Made by a program: the position numbers and the translations under genes. 37,486 bases of DNA. It comes from PCRC01 sp040384665 (lineage in GTDB: Bacteria > Pseudomonadota > Gammaproteobacteria > Burkholderiales > Burkholderiaceae_C). The stretch spans positions 1 through 37,486 of the forward strand of contig JAZKIY010000047.1 of assembly GCA_040384665.1 (NCBI GenBank), read 5' to 3'. This document shows, piece by piece, positions 25,338 to 33,800 of the stretch. Numbering within the stretch: position 1 is the stretch's first letter; each line of letters begins with the position of its first letter. The notes beneath the pieces are model-generated. The model saw nothing but the letters and a program-made list of their open reading frames with translations, had not been told where the DNA came from and did not search any database.

Positions 25338-25784
25338 TCAGCCGTTGTGGCGCCCACCGACAGGCTTGTTCGGGCACTTGGGCTTGGTGCAGTTGCCGTA
25401 CAGGCTCAGCGCGTGGTCCTGCAGCACAAAACCCCGGCTGGTGGCCACGCTGTGCTGGCGCTTTTCGATCTCGGGGTCGTTGAATTCCTCGACGATCCCG
25501 CAGTCCAGACACACGAGGTGGTCGTGGTGTTTGCCCTCGTTCAGCTCGTAGATGGCCTTGCCGGACTCGAAGCTGCTGCGGCTCAGGATGCCCGCTTGTT
25601 CAAACTGCGTCAGCACCCGGTACACCGTGGCCAAGCCCACGTCGGAGCGATCTTCCAGCAGCACGCGGAACACGTCTTCGGCCGTCATGTGGCGCTTGGC
25701 ACCTTTCTGGAACACCTCCAGGATCTTCATCCGGGGCAGCGTGGCCTTGAGTCCGGTGTTCTTCAGTTCGTCCATCGTCGACAT
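25338..25784 (-). CDS. fur: Ferric uptake regulator Fur
   Basis: A 148-residue Fur, the Fe(II)-dependent repressor of iron uptake. The winged-helix domain has TLPRMKILEVF, TAEDVFRVLLED and LATVYRVLTQFEQAGI. The metal/dimer domain has the HHDHLVCLDC motif with Cys92 and Cys95, plus a second pair, Cys132 and Cys137. The sequence fits Fur rather than Zur or PerR. The start is ATG 25784, with an in-frame ATG three codons later. Convergent with hprK, stop to stop (TGATCA). Divergent from bamE, as is common in proteobacteria; autoregulation is plausible. Confidence 0.96.
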   Translation of the reverse strand: MSTMDELKNTGLKATLPRMKILEVFQKGAKRHMTAEDVFRVLLEDRSDVGLATVYRVLTQFEQAGILSRSSFESGKAIYELNEGKHHDHLVCLDCGIVEEFNDPEIEKRQHSVATSRGFVLQDHALSLYGNCTKPKCPNKPVGGRHNG

Positions 25785-25871
25785 GCGGGGCTTTCACAAA
25801 CAATCGGCAGGGGTTGCGGGGGCCAAAGGCGGCGCGCCCGGGGTATTTTCCCTCTGAGGGGACCATGCCGG

Positions 25872-25892
25872 TACAATCATTTAATCATATTG
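25872..25892 (+). promoter_or_regulatory. bamE promoter with Fur-box-like AT-rich sequence
   Basis: tacaat (25872-25877) is a good -10 box, about 30 bases before the bamE ATG. The AT-rich stretch 25874-25892 contains taatcatatt, which matches 8 of 10 bases of half a Fur box (taatcattat); the other half is poor. It lies between fur and bamE, so weak Fur binding is possible. Confidence 0.3.
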
Positions 25893-25906
25893 CAACCGCT
25901 TTGAAC

Positions 25907-26473
25907 ATGCCCTCACCTACCCCCCGCTTCCCCCTGCGCAGCCTGTTGGCCTGCACCCTGCTGGCGGGCCTGAGCGTGGGCTGCGGCAGCTTTGACTCGG
26001 CCAGCCGCAGCGTGACCAACCTGGTCACGCCCTACAAGGTGGAAGTGATCCAGGGCAACTTTGTATCCAAGGAGCAGGCGGCCTTGCTGCAACCCGGCAT
26101 GTCGCGCGTGCAAATCAGCGAGGTGCTGGGCACACCGCTGATGGCCAGCGTGTTCCATGCCAACCGCTGGGACTACGTGTTCACGCTGCGCCGCGAAGGC
26201 GTGCCCCCCCAGATGCGCCGTTTCACGCTGTTCTTCGATGGCGATGTACTGGCACGTTTTGAAGGGGTGGAAGGCCTGCCCAGCGAGGCGGAATTCGTCA
26301 GCACACTGGCCTCGCAGCGCAAGTTCGGCAAACCCCCGGTGCTGGAAGCCAGTGAAGAAGTGCTGCAAAAAGCCAGCCCGCCCAAAAAAGCAGCGCCGGC
26401 CGACCCGGTCGTTGCACCCAACAACGCGCCTGTGCCCACGAGCTACCCGCCACTGGAAGGGGCTGCGCGATGA
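25907..26473 (+). CDS. bamE: Outer-membrane assembly lipoprotein BamE
   Basis: A 188-residue lipoprotein of the BAM complex that helps insert beta-barrel proteins in the outer membrane. It has an N-terminal signal with lipobox LSVGC (Cys26 would be lipidated) and the SmpA/OmlA domain (about 45-125) with QGNFVSKEQAALLQPGMSR and the WDYVFTLRREG strand. The Ala/Pro-rich tail (from about 150) is longer than in E. coli BamE (113 residues) and low in complexity. The ATG at 25907 is chosen because it begins the signal peptide. It is divergent from fur and overlaps dapB by 4 bases. Confidence 0.93.
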   Translation: MPSPTPRFPLRSLLACTLLAGLSVGCGSFDSASRSVTNLVTPYKVEVIQGNFVSKEQAALLQPGMSRVQISEVLGTPLMASVFHANRWDYVFTLRREGVPPQMRRFTLFFDGDVLARFEGVEGLPSEAEFVSTLASQRKFGKPPVLEASEEVLQKASPPKKAAPADPVVAPNNAPVPTSYPPLEGAAR

Positions 26474-27336
26474 CGCGCCCGGCAACCCACCCAAGCACCG
26501 ATACCCTCACCCCCGCAGCCGCCACCGGTGCAACGCCACTGCGTGTGGCCATTGCCGGCGCGTCCGGTCGCATGGGCCGGATGCTGATCGAGGCGGTGCG
26601 CGAAGCCGGCGATTGCCGTCTGGCCGGCGCACTCGACATCCTCGGTGCCCCCGCACTCGGCACCGACGCCACCGCGTTTCTTGGCCAGGCCAGTGGCGTG
26701 GCGATCACGTCCGACCTCACGGCGGGCCTGCAGAACACCGGCGTGTTGATCGACTTCACCCGCCCCGAAGGCACCCTTGCCCACCTGCACATTTGCCGTG
26801 AACTCGGCGTGCAGATGGTGATTGGCACCACCGGCTTCACCGACGCGCAAAAGGCAGAGATCGCAGCGGCGTCGAAAGACATCGCCATCGTGATGGCGCC
26901 CAACATGAGCGTGGGCGTCAACGTCACCCTCAAACTGCTGCAAATGGCCGCCAAGGCGCTGGCCACCGGCTACGACATCGAAGTGATCGAGGCCCACCAC
27001 CGCCACAAGGTGGACGCGCCCTCGGGCACCGCGCTCAAGATGGGTGAGGTGATTGCCGAGGCACTGGGCCGCGACCTGAAGGACTGCGCCGTCTACGCGC
27101 GCGAAGGCGTCACCGGCGAGCGCGACCCGTCCAGCATCGGCTTTGCCACCATCCGTGGCGGCGACATCGTAGGCGACCACACCGTGCTGTTTGCCGGCAC
27201 CGGCGAACGCATCGAGATCACCCACAAATCCTCCAGCCGCGCCACCTACGCCCAGGGCAGCCTGCGCGCCGCGCGTTTTCTGGCGGGCAAGCCCAACGGC
27301 CTGTTCGACATGTTCGACGTGCTGGGCTTGCGCTGA
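26470..27336 (+). CDS. dapB: 4-hydroxy-tetrahydrodipicolinate reductase
   Basis: DapB, 288 residues. It reduces the cyclised product of aspartate semialdehyde and pyruvate in the lysine/diaminopimelate pathway. The NAD(P)-binding loop GASGRMG is at 30-36. The catalytic segment EAHHRHKVDAPSGTAL (174-189) carries the conserved His and Lys. The N-terminus is about 20 residues longer than in E. coli; an ATGA overlap with bamE supports this start. exbB starts within its stop codon (TGATG). Lysine synthesis and envelope genes are therefore in one transcript. Confidence 0.97.
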   Translation: MTRPATHPSTDTLTPAAATGATPLRVAIAGASGRMGRMLIEAVREAGDCRLAGALDILGAPALGTDATAFLGQASGVAITSDLTAGLQNTGVLIDFTRPEGTLAHLHICRELGVQMVIGTTGFTDAQKAEIAAASKDIAIVMAPNMSVGVNVTLKLLQMAAKALATGYDIEVIEAHHRHKVDAPSGTALKMGEVIAEALGRDLKDCAVYAREGVTGERDPSSIGFATIRGGDIVGDHTVLFAGTGERIEITHKSSSRATYAQGSLRAARFLAGKPNGLFDMFDVLGLR

Positions 27337-27980
27337 TGCCAGGCCTCCTCGCAGCAGGCGATGCCGTCGGCCAGGCGGTCGCGCTGCTGCTGCTGGCCAT
27401 GTCGGTCGCGAGCTGGGTGGTGATTCTCTGGAAAGGCTGGCTGCTGCAACGCGCCAGCGGCGACGTGGCCCGCAGCCTGGCGGCCTTCTGGCAAGCCGGC
27501 AACCTGCCCGATGCCAAGCTGCACTTACAGGCTTTTGACCGGGAAGCCCTGGTATTTCCTATCGTTGCCGCTACAGAAATTGAAGCAAACAACACCTTGG
27601 CCAACAGCGGTGACCGCGCCCAGCAACTGACCCGGGTGATGCGCAACGCGTTGCACGCGGTGCTGCGCAAGCTGCAGTTCGGCCAGGTGCTGCTGGCCAC
27701 CGTGGGCACCACCGCGCCCTTCATTGGCCTGCTCGGCACCGTCTGGGGCATCCACCATGCACTGACCGCGATCGCCGCCGCCGGTCAGATCAGCATCGAC
27801 AAGGTCGCCGGCCCGGTGGGTGAAGGCCTGGTCATGACCGCCGCCGGCCTGGCCGTCGCCATTCCTGCCGTGCTGGCCTACAACGTCTATGGGCGCGTCA
27901 TCGGCCGCATCGAGGGAGAGCTGGAGGGGTTTGCGCACGACCTGCACGCCTTGCTGCTGCCCGGCGAGAAAGCCGACTGA
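27336..27980 (+). CDS. MotA/TolQ/ExbB proton-channel protein
   Basis: A 214-residue inner-membrane protein of the MotA/TolQ/ExbB family, the proton-conducting partner of an ExbD/TolR protein. Helices are at about 10-32 (AVALLLLAMSVASWVVILW), 110-135 (LLATVGTTAPFIGLLGTVWGIHHAL) and 155-180 (GLVMTAAGLAVAIPAVLAYNVYGR). The energised partner (TonB or TolA) is not in the window, so the specific role is open. The segment around residues 65-85 (EALVFPIVAATEIEANN) has lower GC and may be a repeat insertion. Co-transcribed with dapB and exbD; the exbD start follows 5 bases after the stop. Confidence 0.9.
   Translation: MPGLLAAGDAVGQAVALLLLAMSVASWVVILWKGWLLQRASGDVARSLAAFWQAGNLPDAKLHLQAFDREALVFPIVAATEIEANNTLANSGDRAQQLTRVMRNALHAVLRKLQFGQVLLATVGTTAPFIGLLGTVWGIHHALTAIAAAGQISIDKVAGPVGEGLVMTAAGLAVAIPAVLAYNVYGRVIGRIEGELEGFAHDLHALLLPGEKAD
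27544..27587 (+). repeat. Possible third copy of the short interspersed repeat, inside exbB
   Basis: This AT-richer stretch shares the pattern aagccct-ggt ... cct ... ttgc ... gaaatt ... agca, in order, with copy 1 (3447-3490). It keeps the reading frame of the exbB-like gene. Resemblance is partial and could be chance in an AT-rich coding patch. Confidence 0.35.
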
Positions 27981-27985
27981 CCACC

Positions 27986-28420
27986 ATGGCATTCGGGCGT
28001 TTCCAGAGCCGTCCCGCTGCCGCGCCGTTGAGCGACATCAACGTCACGCCCCTGGTGGATGTGATGCTGGTGCTGGTGGTGATTTTCCTGCTGACCGCGC
28101 CGCTGCTGGCCACCAGCATCCGGCTGGACCTGCCCACCAGCGATGCGGCCCAGCCTGGCAACCCGGCACGGTTTGTCACACTGGCCGTCACACCGGCAGG
28201 CGAGGTGTTCCTGGACGACCAGCGCACCACCCTGCCCGACTTGGCCACCCACCTGGCCCAAACCGCCCGCAGCAACCCCGACACCGAAGTCCAGCTCAGG
28301 GCAGACGCCACTGTTCCTTACGGCAAGGTGGTGGAGGTGATGGGGGTGGCGCAAAAAGCTGGCCTGAGCCGGATCGGCTTCATTGCAGAAGCAGGCACAC
28401 CACCCAGCATCGGCAGATAG
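27986..28420 (+). CDS. ExbD/TolR-family protein
   Basis: A 144-residue ExbD/TolR partner of the upstream channel protein. One N-terminal membrane helix at about 23-43 contains the conserved Asp in PLVDVMLVLVVIFLLTAPLL. A periplasmic domain follows (50-135), with VFLDDQRTTLPDLATHL and the VPYGKVVEVMGVAQKAGLSRIGF segment typical of the family. The pair uses the proton gradient to energise an outer-membrane process. It is the last gene of the bamE operon before the surface-protein island; leuS, which I expect next in many relatives, is 7.5 kb away. Confidence 0.92.
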   Translation: MAFGRFQSRPAAAPLSDINVTPLVDVMLVLVVIFLLTAPLLATSIRLDLPTSDAAQPGNPARFVTLAVTPAGEVFLDDQRTTLPDLATHLAQTARSNPDTEVQLRADATVPYGKVVEVMGVAQKAGLSRIGFIAEAGTPPSIGR

Positions 28421-28490
28421 CCGTTACGGCGCTCACGCCGGCGCGCAAGGGCTTCATCCAGTGCATTCAAGCCAATTCGAGGCACGTTAT

Positions 28491-28547
28491 GGGCAATTAA
28501 TCACGCGGCGCCTAACGCTTGCGCGTAGATAAAAGTACTAATTGCCC
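28491..28547. promoter_or_regulatory. Inverted repeat upstream of the collagen-like gene
   Basis: gggcaatta (28491-28499) and taattgccc (28539-28547) form a perfect 9-base inverted repeat 39 bases apart, with further partial pairing inside (cgcggcg/gcgcg). It starts 70 bases after the exbD stop and ends 51 bases before the ATG. No T-run follows, so an operator or leader structure is more likely than a terminator. The rest of the gap holds only AT-rich sequence. Confidence 0.4.
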
Positions 28548-28598
28548 ACTGTTACGCTATCATCTTTTCATCTTTCAACCTACTTTCACAGGTTCGCC

Positions 28599-30686
28599 AT
28601 GGCCATTACTCAAACCAGCAGTCAGACCGTGTCGCTTTCATCCGACACATTGATCGCACAGGCGGCGATCCCGCCCGCCGACACATCTGCATTTGCGGCC
28701 AGTGGCCTGGGCACTCTCAGCAATGCCACCGCAGGCACACAAGTTGTGCGCGGCGGCGCCCGGATTGCAGCGGAAGGAAGCACCCCGCTGCAGGTCGGTG
28801 ACCGCGTGATCGTGCCCAACGGCGGTAACGCCAGTGTCACTTTTCCAGGGCCAGCTGGCAGCAACAAAACACCCCTGAGCGGCGTGTTCGCTGGCGGCAC
28901 CGAAGCCGTCATTGGCACAAAGGTTGTTGCACCAGGGGTATCCCAGGTTGAAGTAGACCTGATTTCAGGCGACCTCTTTATTGCGCCCGATCAAGCACAA
29001 GATGCCGCATCGGTGGCCGTCAGGAAAAAGGGGGCTGATGGCACGCTGGGCAATGGCGCCCTGGCCGCTGGCTTGCTTGGCCTGCTCGGTTTGGCCGGGC
29101 TCATTGGTGGCAGCAGCAGCGATGGTGAAGACGGCCCAACCGGCCCCACTGGCAGCACGGGGCCCAGCGGCCCATCGGGCGCCACTGACGGCACCGGTGG
29201 TACTGGAATCCCCACCGGCCCCACAGGCAGTACTGGGGGTACAGGACCGACTGGCCCAACCGGCGGTACTGCCCCCACAGGCCCAACCGGTGGCACCGCC
29301 GCGCCTACAGGCCCTACAGGCCCTACTGGCAGCACCGGCCCCACGGGCCCAACCGGTGACCCCACCGGTCCGACCGGCGGTACCGCCGCGCCTACTGGCC
29401 CCACCGGCAGCACCGGTCCCACGGGTGGCACCGGCCCTACGGGCGATGGTGGAACTGGCGGCGGCATCAACTTGGGCATTGATTTGCTCGATGGCTTGGT
29501 GATTGCCCCAGTCATCAACTTGCTCAATGGCAGCCTGCCCGATCTGCCCATCATCGGCGACCTGCTCGGTGGTGGCCTGCCAGATCTGCCGGCGCTGCCC
29601 GTCCTCCCTGACTTGCCCATCATCGGCGACCTGCTCGGTGGTGGCCTGCCTGAGCTGCCAGGTGGTCCAGGCCTCCCCGGCCTCCCGACATTGCCGGGCC
29701 TGCCAGCGCTGCCCGTCCTCCCCAACCTGCCCATCATCGGCGACCTGCTCGGCGGTGGCCTGCCTGAGCTGCCAGGCGCCCCAGGCCTTCCAGGTCTGCC
29801 GACATTGCCGGGCCTGCCAGGCTTGCCGGCCTTGGGCGACATCATTGTCCAGGGCCCACTGGCAGTGGTTTCCGACCTGATCAACATTGGAGATATCGAT
29901 GTAGGCCCACTGGCCATCATCACCGACTTGCTTGACCTCGACTTGGGCGGAACACCGGGTCTGCCGGGTCTGCCAGCACTGCCTGTCCTCCCTGACCTGC
30001 CCATCATCGGCGACCTGCTCGGCGGTGGCCTGCCTGATCTCCCAGGTGGCCCGGGCCTGCCCGGCCTCCCGACATTGCCGGGTCTGCCAGCGCTGCCCGG
30101 TCTTCCTGATTTGCCCATCATTGGTGACCTGCTCGGTGGTGGCCTGCCTGATCTCCCAGGTGGCCCAGGCCTGCCCGGCCTCCCGACATTGCCCGATCTG
30201 CCAGCACTGCCCGGACTTCCTGACCTGCCCATCATCGGCGACTTGCTCGGCGGTGGCCTGCCTGATCTCCCAGGTGGCCCAGGCGGTCTCCCGCTGCTTG
30301 ACTTGCCATTGCCCGTCATTGGCGACGGCCCGCTACTGCCGCCGCTCAACGACCCATTCAACTTCCTGGAAGACCTGCTCAACCTCGACCTGATTGGCGG
30401 CCCTGGCGGCGGCCCCCTGGCTGGCCTGCCGGCCTTGCCGGGGTTGCCTGCACTGCCAAGTGTTCCTGGCGAGTTGCCCGAGCTGCCATTGCCAGGTGTT
30501 GGCGGCGGCCCGCTGCTGCCGCCACTCAACGACCCGCTCAACTTCGTCGAGAATGTGCTCAACCAAGATGTTATCGGTGCACCGCCGTTCGTGCCCGGTT
30601 TGAATGGTGGTTTGCCGCTGGGCATTGCGTCTGGCCCGGCTGCCGATGTCCCCAACCTGCTGAACAACCTGCCCGGCGGCATCTGA
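28599..30686 (+). CDS. Collagen-like and Leu-Pro repeat surface protein
   Basis: A 695-residue repeat protein, not recognised as a named family. Regions: residues 1-45 Ser/Thr/Ala-rich with no classic signal peptide; 46-135 a beta-rich FecR-like module (GTQVVRGGARIAAEG, LQVGDRVIVPNGG) resembling the N-terminal retention modules of large adhesins; 153-171 a Gly-rich hydrophobic segment (ALAAGLLGLLGLAGLIGG); 178-286 a collagen-like tract of Gly-Pro-Thr/Gly-Ser-Thr triplets; 313-562 a Leu-Pro array with six copies of DLPIIGDLLGGGLP (one with Asn first) at 315, 338, 376, 466, 504 and 542, mostly 38 residues apart; then two copies of a PLLPPLNDP unit, 60 residues apart. The ATG at 28599 is used since the N-terminal module begins there. 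Secreted or surface location is inferred. It faces an RTX gene. Confidence 0.85.
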   Translation: MAITQTSSQTVSLSSDTLIAQAAIPPADTSAFAASGLGTLSNATAGTQVVRGGARIAAEGSTPLQVGDRVIVPNGGNASVTFPGPAGSNKTPLSGVFAGGTEAVIGTKVVAPGVSQVEVDLISGDLFIAPDQAQDAASVAVRKKGADGTLGNGALAAGLLGLLGLAGLIGGSSSDGEDGPTGPTGSTGPSGPSGATDGTGGTGIPTGPTGSTGGTGPTGPTGGTAPTGPTGGTAAPTGPTGPTGSTGPTGPTGDPTGPTGGTAAPTGPTGSTGPTGGTGPTGDGGTGGGINLGIDLLDGLVIAPVINLLNGSLPDLPIIGDLLGGGLPDLPALPVLPDLPIIGDLLGGGLPELPGGPGLPGLPTLPGLPALPVLPNLPIIGDLLGGGLPELPGAPGLPGLPTLPGLPGLPALGDIIVQGPLAVVSDLINIGDIDVGPLAIITDLLDLDLGGTPGLPGLPALPVLPDLPIIGDLLGGGLPDLPGGPGLPGLPTLPGLPALPGLPDLPIIGDLLGGGLPDLPGGPGLPGLPTLPDLPALPGLPDLPIIGDLLGGGLPDLPGGPGGLPLLDLPLPVIGDGPLLPPLNDPFNFLEDLLNLDLIGGPGGGPLAGLPALPGLPALPSVPGELPELPLPGVGGGPLLPPLNDPLNFVENVLNQDVIGAPPFVPGLNGGLPLGIASGPAADVPNLLNNLPGGI
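29130..29456 (+). repeat. Collagen-like triplet repeat tract
   Basis: Encodes about 109 residues dominated by Gly-Pro-Thr and Gly-Ser-Thr triplets, with short breaks such as GTAAPT and GDPT. The triplet phase is lost at several breaks, so any triple helix would be interrupted. Confidence 0.85.
29535..30284 (+). repeat. 114-base tandem repeats encoding Leu-Pro units
   Basis: Six copies of the DLPIIGDLLGGGLP block. Spacings in residues are 23, 38, 90, 38 and 38, so the basic unit is 38 residues (114 bases). The 90-residue gap holds a spacer without the motif (GDIIVQGPLAVVSDLINIGD). Copies are similar at the DNA level, which allows recombination. Confidence 0.85.
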
Positions 30687-30721
30687 AACCGGTCAACGCT
30701 GGCGGCTCCTGCCGCTAGGCC

Positions 30722-30763
30722 AATAAGAAAAGGGGCTTAACGCCCCTTTTCTTATTCTTTTTT
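30722..30763. terminator. Bidirectional intrinsic terminator
   Basis: A perfect 15-bp stem, aataagaaaaggggc (30722-30736) and gccccttttcttatt (30742-30756), with a 5-base loop and T-runs in both directions. It serves the two convergent surface-protein genes. Two smaller hairpins follow: gcagaa-g-ttctgc (30768-30780) and cctgc-caaa-gcagg (30809-30822). Confidence 0.9.
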
Positions 30764-30845
30764 ATTGGCAGAAGTTCTGCTTTTGCAAGCCTGAAAACCC
30801 AGCAGTAGCCTGCCAAAGCAGGTCAACCGCCGGGGATCTATGGCC

Positions 30846-33800
30846 TCAGACGAAATCGCCGGCATTCAGCGCCGGGCCAGCCCCCACCACGCGGACAAAC
30901 ACGTCGTTGGCATCCACATTCCCGTTTTGGGTGGCATCGTAGAAAAAGTAGCGGTTGCCATCGTCGCTGGTATAGGTGAACACCGAGTTGGCGGCAAACC
31001 CGCCCGCAAAGCTGGCAATCACGCCAGCCGCACCACCGTTGACATTGAAGTTGCCGCCGTAGATCGCAACGCCTGCGCCATTCAGGTCGATCTTGTCGAG
31101 GCCCTGAGCAAAATCGGTGATGGTGTCGAACTGGCCGAGTACACCATTCGACTCGCCTGCGAGGAAACCGAAGGCGTCAGCGCCACCACCGCCCGTCAGC
31201 TGGTCAGCGCCGGCCCCGCCGGTGAGCCTGTCGGCGCCACCACCTCCCGTCAGAACATCATTGCCAGCACGTCCGTTCAGGAAGCTGTCGCCGGTCGCGC
31301 TGCCAGACAGCGTGTCGGTGGAGGCCAGACCCTGCACAACCACTTCAAACGGATTGCTCATCGATCCATTGGTGCCGGTGACAGCGCTGAAGTTGAGCGC
31401 ACCGCCGACGCCATCCGAACTCACCAGGCCAAAGCCTGCGGAGACGTTGGTGAAGTTCACATTGGTGATGCTGCTGCTGGCAAAGCTGGCAATGTTGCTC
31501 AACTGGATACCACCGGCGCCGTAGTTCGCATCGTGGATGGTCAGGTTATTCAGTAAAAGGTTGCCCGCTGCAGCGTAAGGGCCGGTTCCAGCAACATCCC
31601 CAGGCGCCTGCGTGCCGCGCATCTGAATACCGATGCGGCCATTGGCACCAGCCGCGATGTCCACAGTGTCCAGCGTCAGATTGCCGTTGTAGCCAAACAA
31701 AATGATGTCACCGCGGCCACCCGACCCCAGGTTCACCGGTGAATTGTTGGCCAGCACACTGTTGGTGATCGAGATCGACCCCACGGTGTCGGTCAGCGTT
31801 GGCGCGCTGCCATTGCCTGCACGAATGTAGCCAAAACCGTTTTCACCGGCATTGGACAGACTGACGTTGTCCAATTGCACGCTGCCAGCCAGCGCCGTTG
31901 AGCCGGCATCAACAAAGACGCCATAGGCCTGCCCTGCCGCATTGACCGCCACATCCTGCACGCGGAACACATTGTTGAGCGTACCGCTCACCGTGATCTG
32001 ACCATTGACCGTGGTAGCGCCAACGCCTGTGCGACCAGCACCGTCCAGCGTCAGTCCTTTGCCGGTAACAGTGACGTTTTCGTTGTACGTGCCAGACGCA
32101 ATGAGGACGCCGCCTGTCGTGCCCGAGGCATTGACCGCACTCTGGATGGTATTGAACACTTCGGCGGTGGCTGCACCAATGTCGTCTACCAACAGCACAT
32201 CGCCGTCGGTAAAGCGCAACCGGCCCACGTTGGTGATGGTGTCCGTGCCGGCTTGGCCAACCAACGTGGTCGCGGCCGTGATGGTGGTTCCGTCCCAGGT
32301 CAGTGTGTAGTCGGCGCGATTGCCATTGAAGATCACCACGTCAATGCCGTTACCGCCATTGATCGTGTCATTGCCTGCGCCGCCTATGAAGCTGTCGTTG
32401 CCCATGCCACCATTGAGCACGTCGTTACCGGTGCCACCGACCAGGAAATCGTTGCCAGCGCCGCCGGTGAGGCTGTCGTTGTCAGCGCCACCAAACATAA
32501 AGTCATCCCCACCACTGCCCGTGATGGTGTCATTACCGCCAAAACCGTAGACCGCACCAGATTGCGACAGGCCGAAAACGCCACCATTAGCGCTATCGCT
32601 GCCTAAAACAAGGTAACCCACACCGACACTTTGGCCAGACTCGTCGGCCACCGTCAACGCGCTGGAAGCCACCGCGCTCTGCGCCTGCACCAGCAGCATG
32701 GTTGTGGTGCCGTCGTTGATGGTGTCATCGGCGAAAAAGGTGGGCAACGGCGGGTTCAGCGTCAGGATGGCGCTGTCGTCCGGGTCATCGACGGTGAAAC
32801 TGACGCCGGCTTCGGTGTAAACCGGGCCCGCCAACAGCACGGGCGCATCGTTGTTGCCGGTAACGGTCACCGTCAGCACTTGGGTGGTACCGCCGGTGGA
32901 GGTGATGGTCAGCAAGTCTTCTTCGGTGGCGCCCGCGGCCAGCCCATTGGTCGCGGCGCGCCCGTTGTCAAGGGTGTAGGTCCATGCACCCGTCAGGTCG
33001 TTGAAGGTGAAGTCGCCATAGGTGCCTACCAGCGCCGCCGGGGCGACCGCCTGGAAGCCGTCTTCGCCATCGTCACGATCGTCCACGATCACGGTCCCGC
33101 CGAGGGTGTTAACCAAGTCGTCTTCGGTCACTGCGCCAGTAACCGTGCCGCTGAATGTGGCAATGTCGTTGGCACCATTGATGACGATGCTCAGGGGTTC
33201 GGCATCGGACGCCGTGCCATCGGTGGCGGTGATGGTGAAGCTGAAATTGACCACGACGGCACCACTCACGCCTTCCAGCGCGGCATCGTCTGGCACGAAG
33301 GTGTAAGCGCCGCTTTGAGGGTTGAGGGTCAGAGCACCGTAGGGACTGGTAACCACCAAGTTGCCATTGATGTCGCCGACGCCACCCACCACACCGTAGG
33401 CCACGGTGTCGTCCAGATCGGTTGCCACCACAGTGCCGGCGACGCTGTTGAAGGTGTCGTTGTTCTCGGTGTCGTTGTAGACAATCGGATCAATACCCTG
33501 CAGTTGCGGTCCATCGTTGGTACCGGCAATGGTAATGACCAGGTTTCGACTCGCAGAGCTACCGGTACCGTCGTTGCCGCTCAATGCGTAGCTGATGGTG
33601 AGGCTGTCGCCGTCGTCCAGAAAATCCAGATCGGCAGTGGCCGAATAGCTGTAGTTGAAGACAATGTTGCCACCCGTGCCCGGTTGAGCGGCAGGCGCGA
33701 TGACCAGCGCACCGGGGGCGGTCAGCGATGCGAGTTGTGCAGCTTGCGCAGCCGTCAAAGCCACACCGTTGAGCAACACCACAGGATCGGCGGTGGTCAC

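Noticed and set aside
29130..30284. Possible CRISPR-like array from periodic repeats
   Set aside because: The repeats are coding, vary in sequence, have no spacers, and the period is 114 bases.
28991..30682. Open frame on the minus strand rich in Gly-Arg-Pro-Ser
   Set aside because: It is the complement of the collagen-like and Leu-Pro repeats; repeat DNA keeps the opposite frame open by chance.
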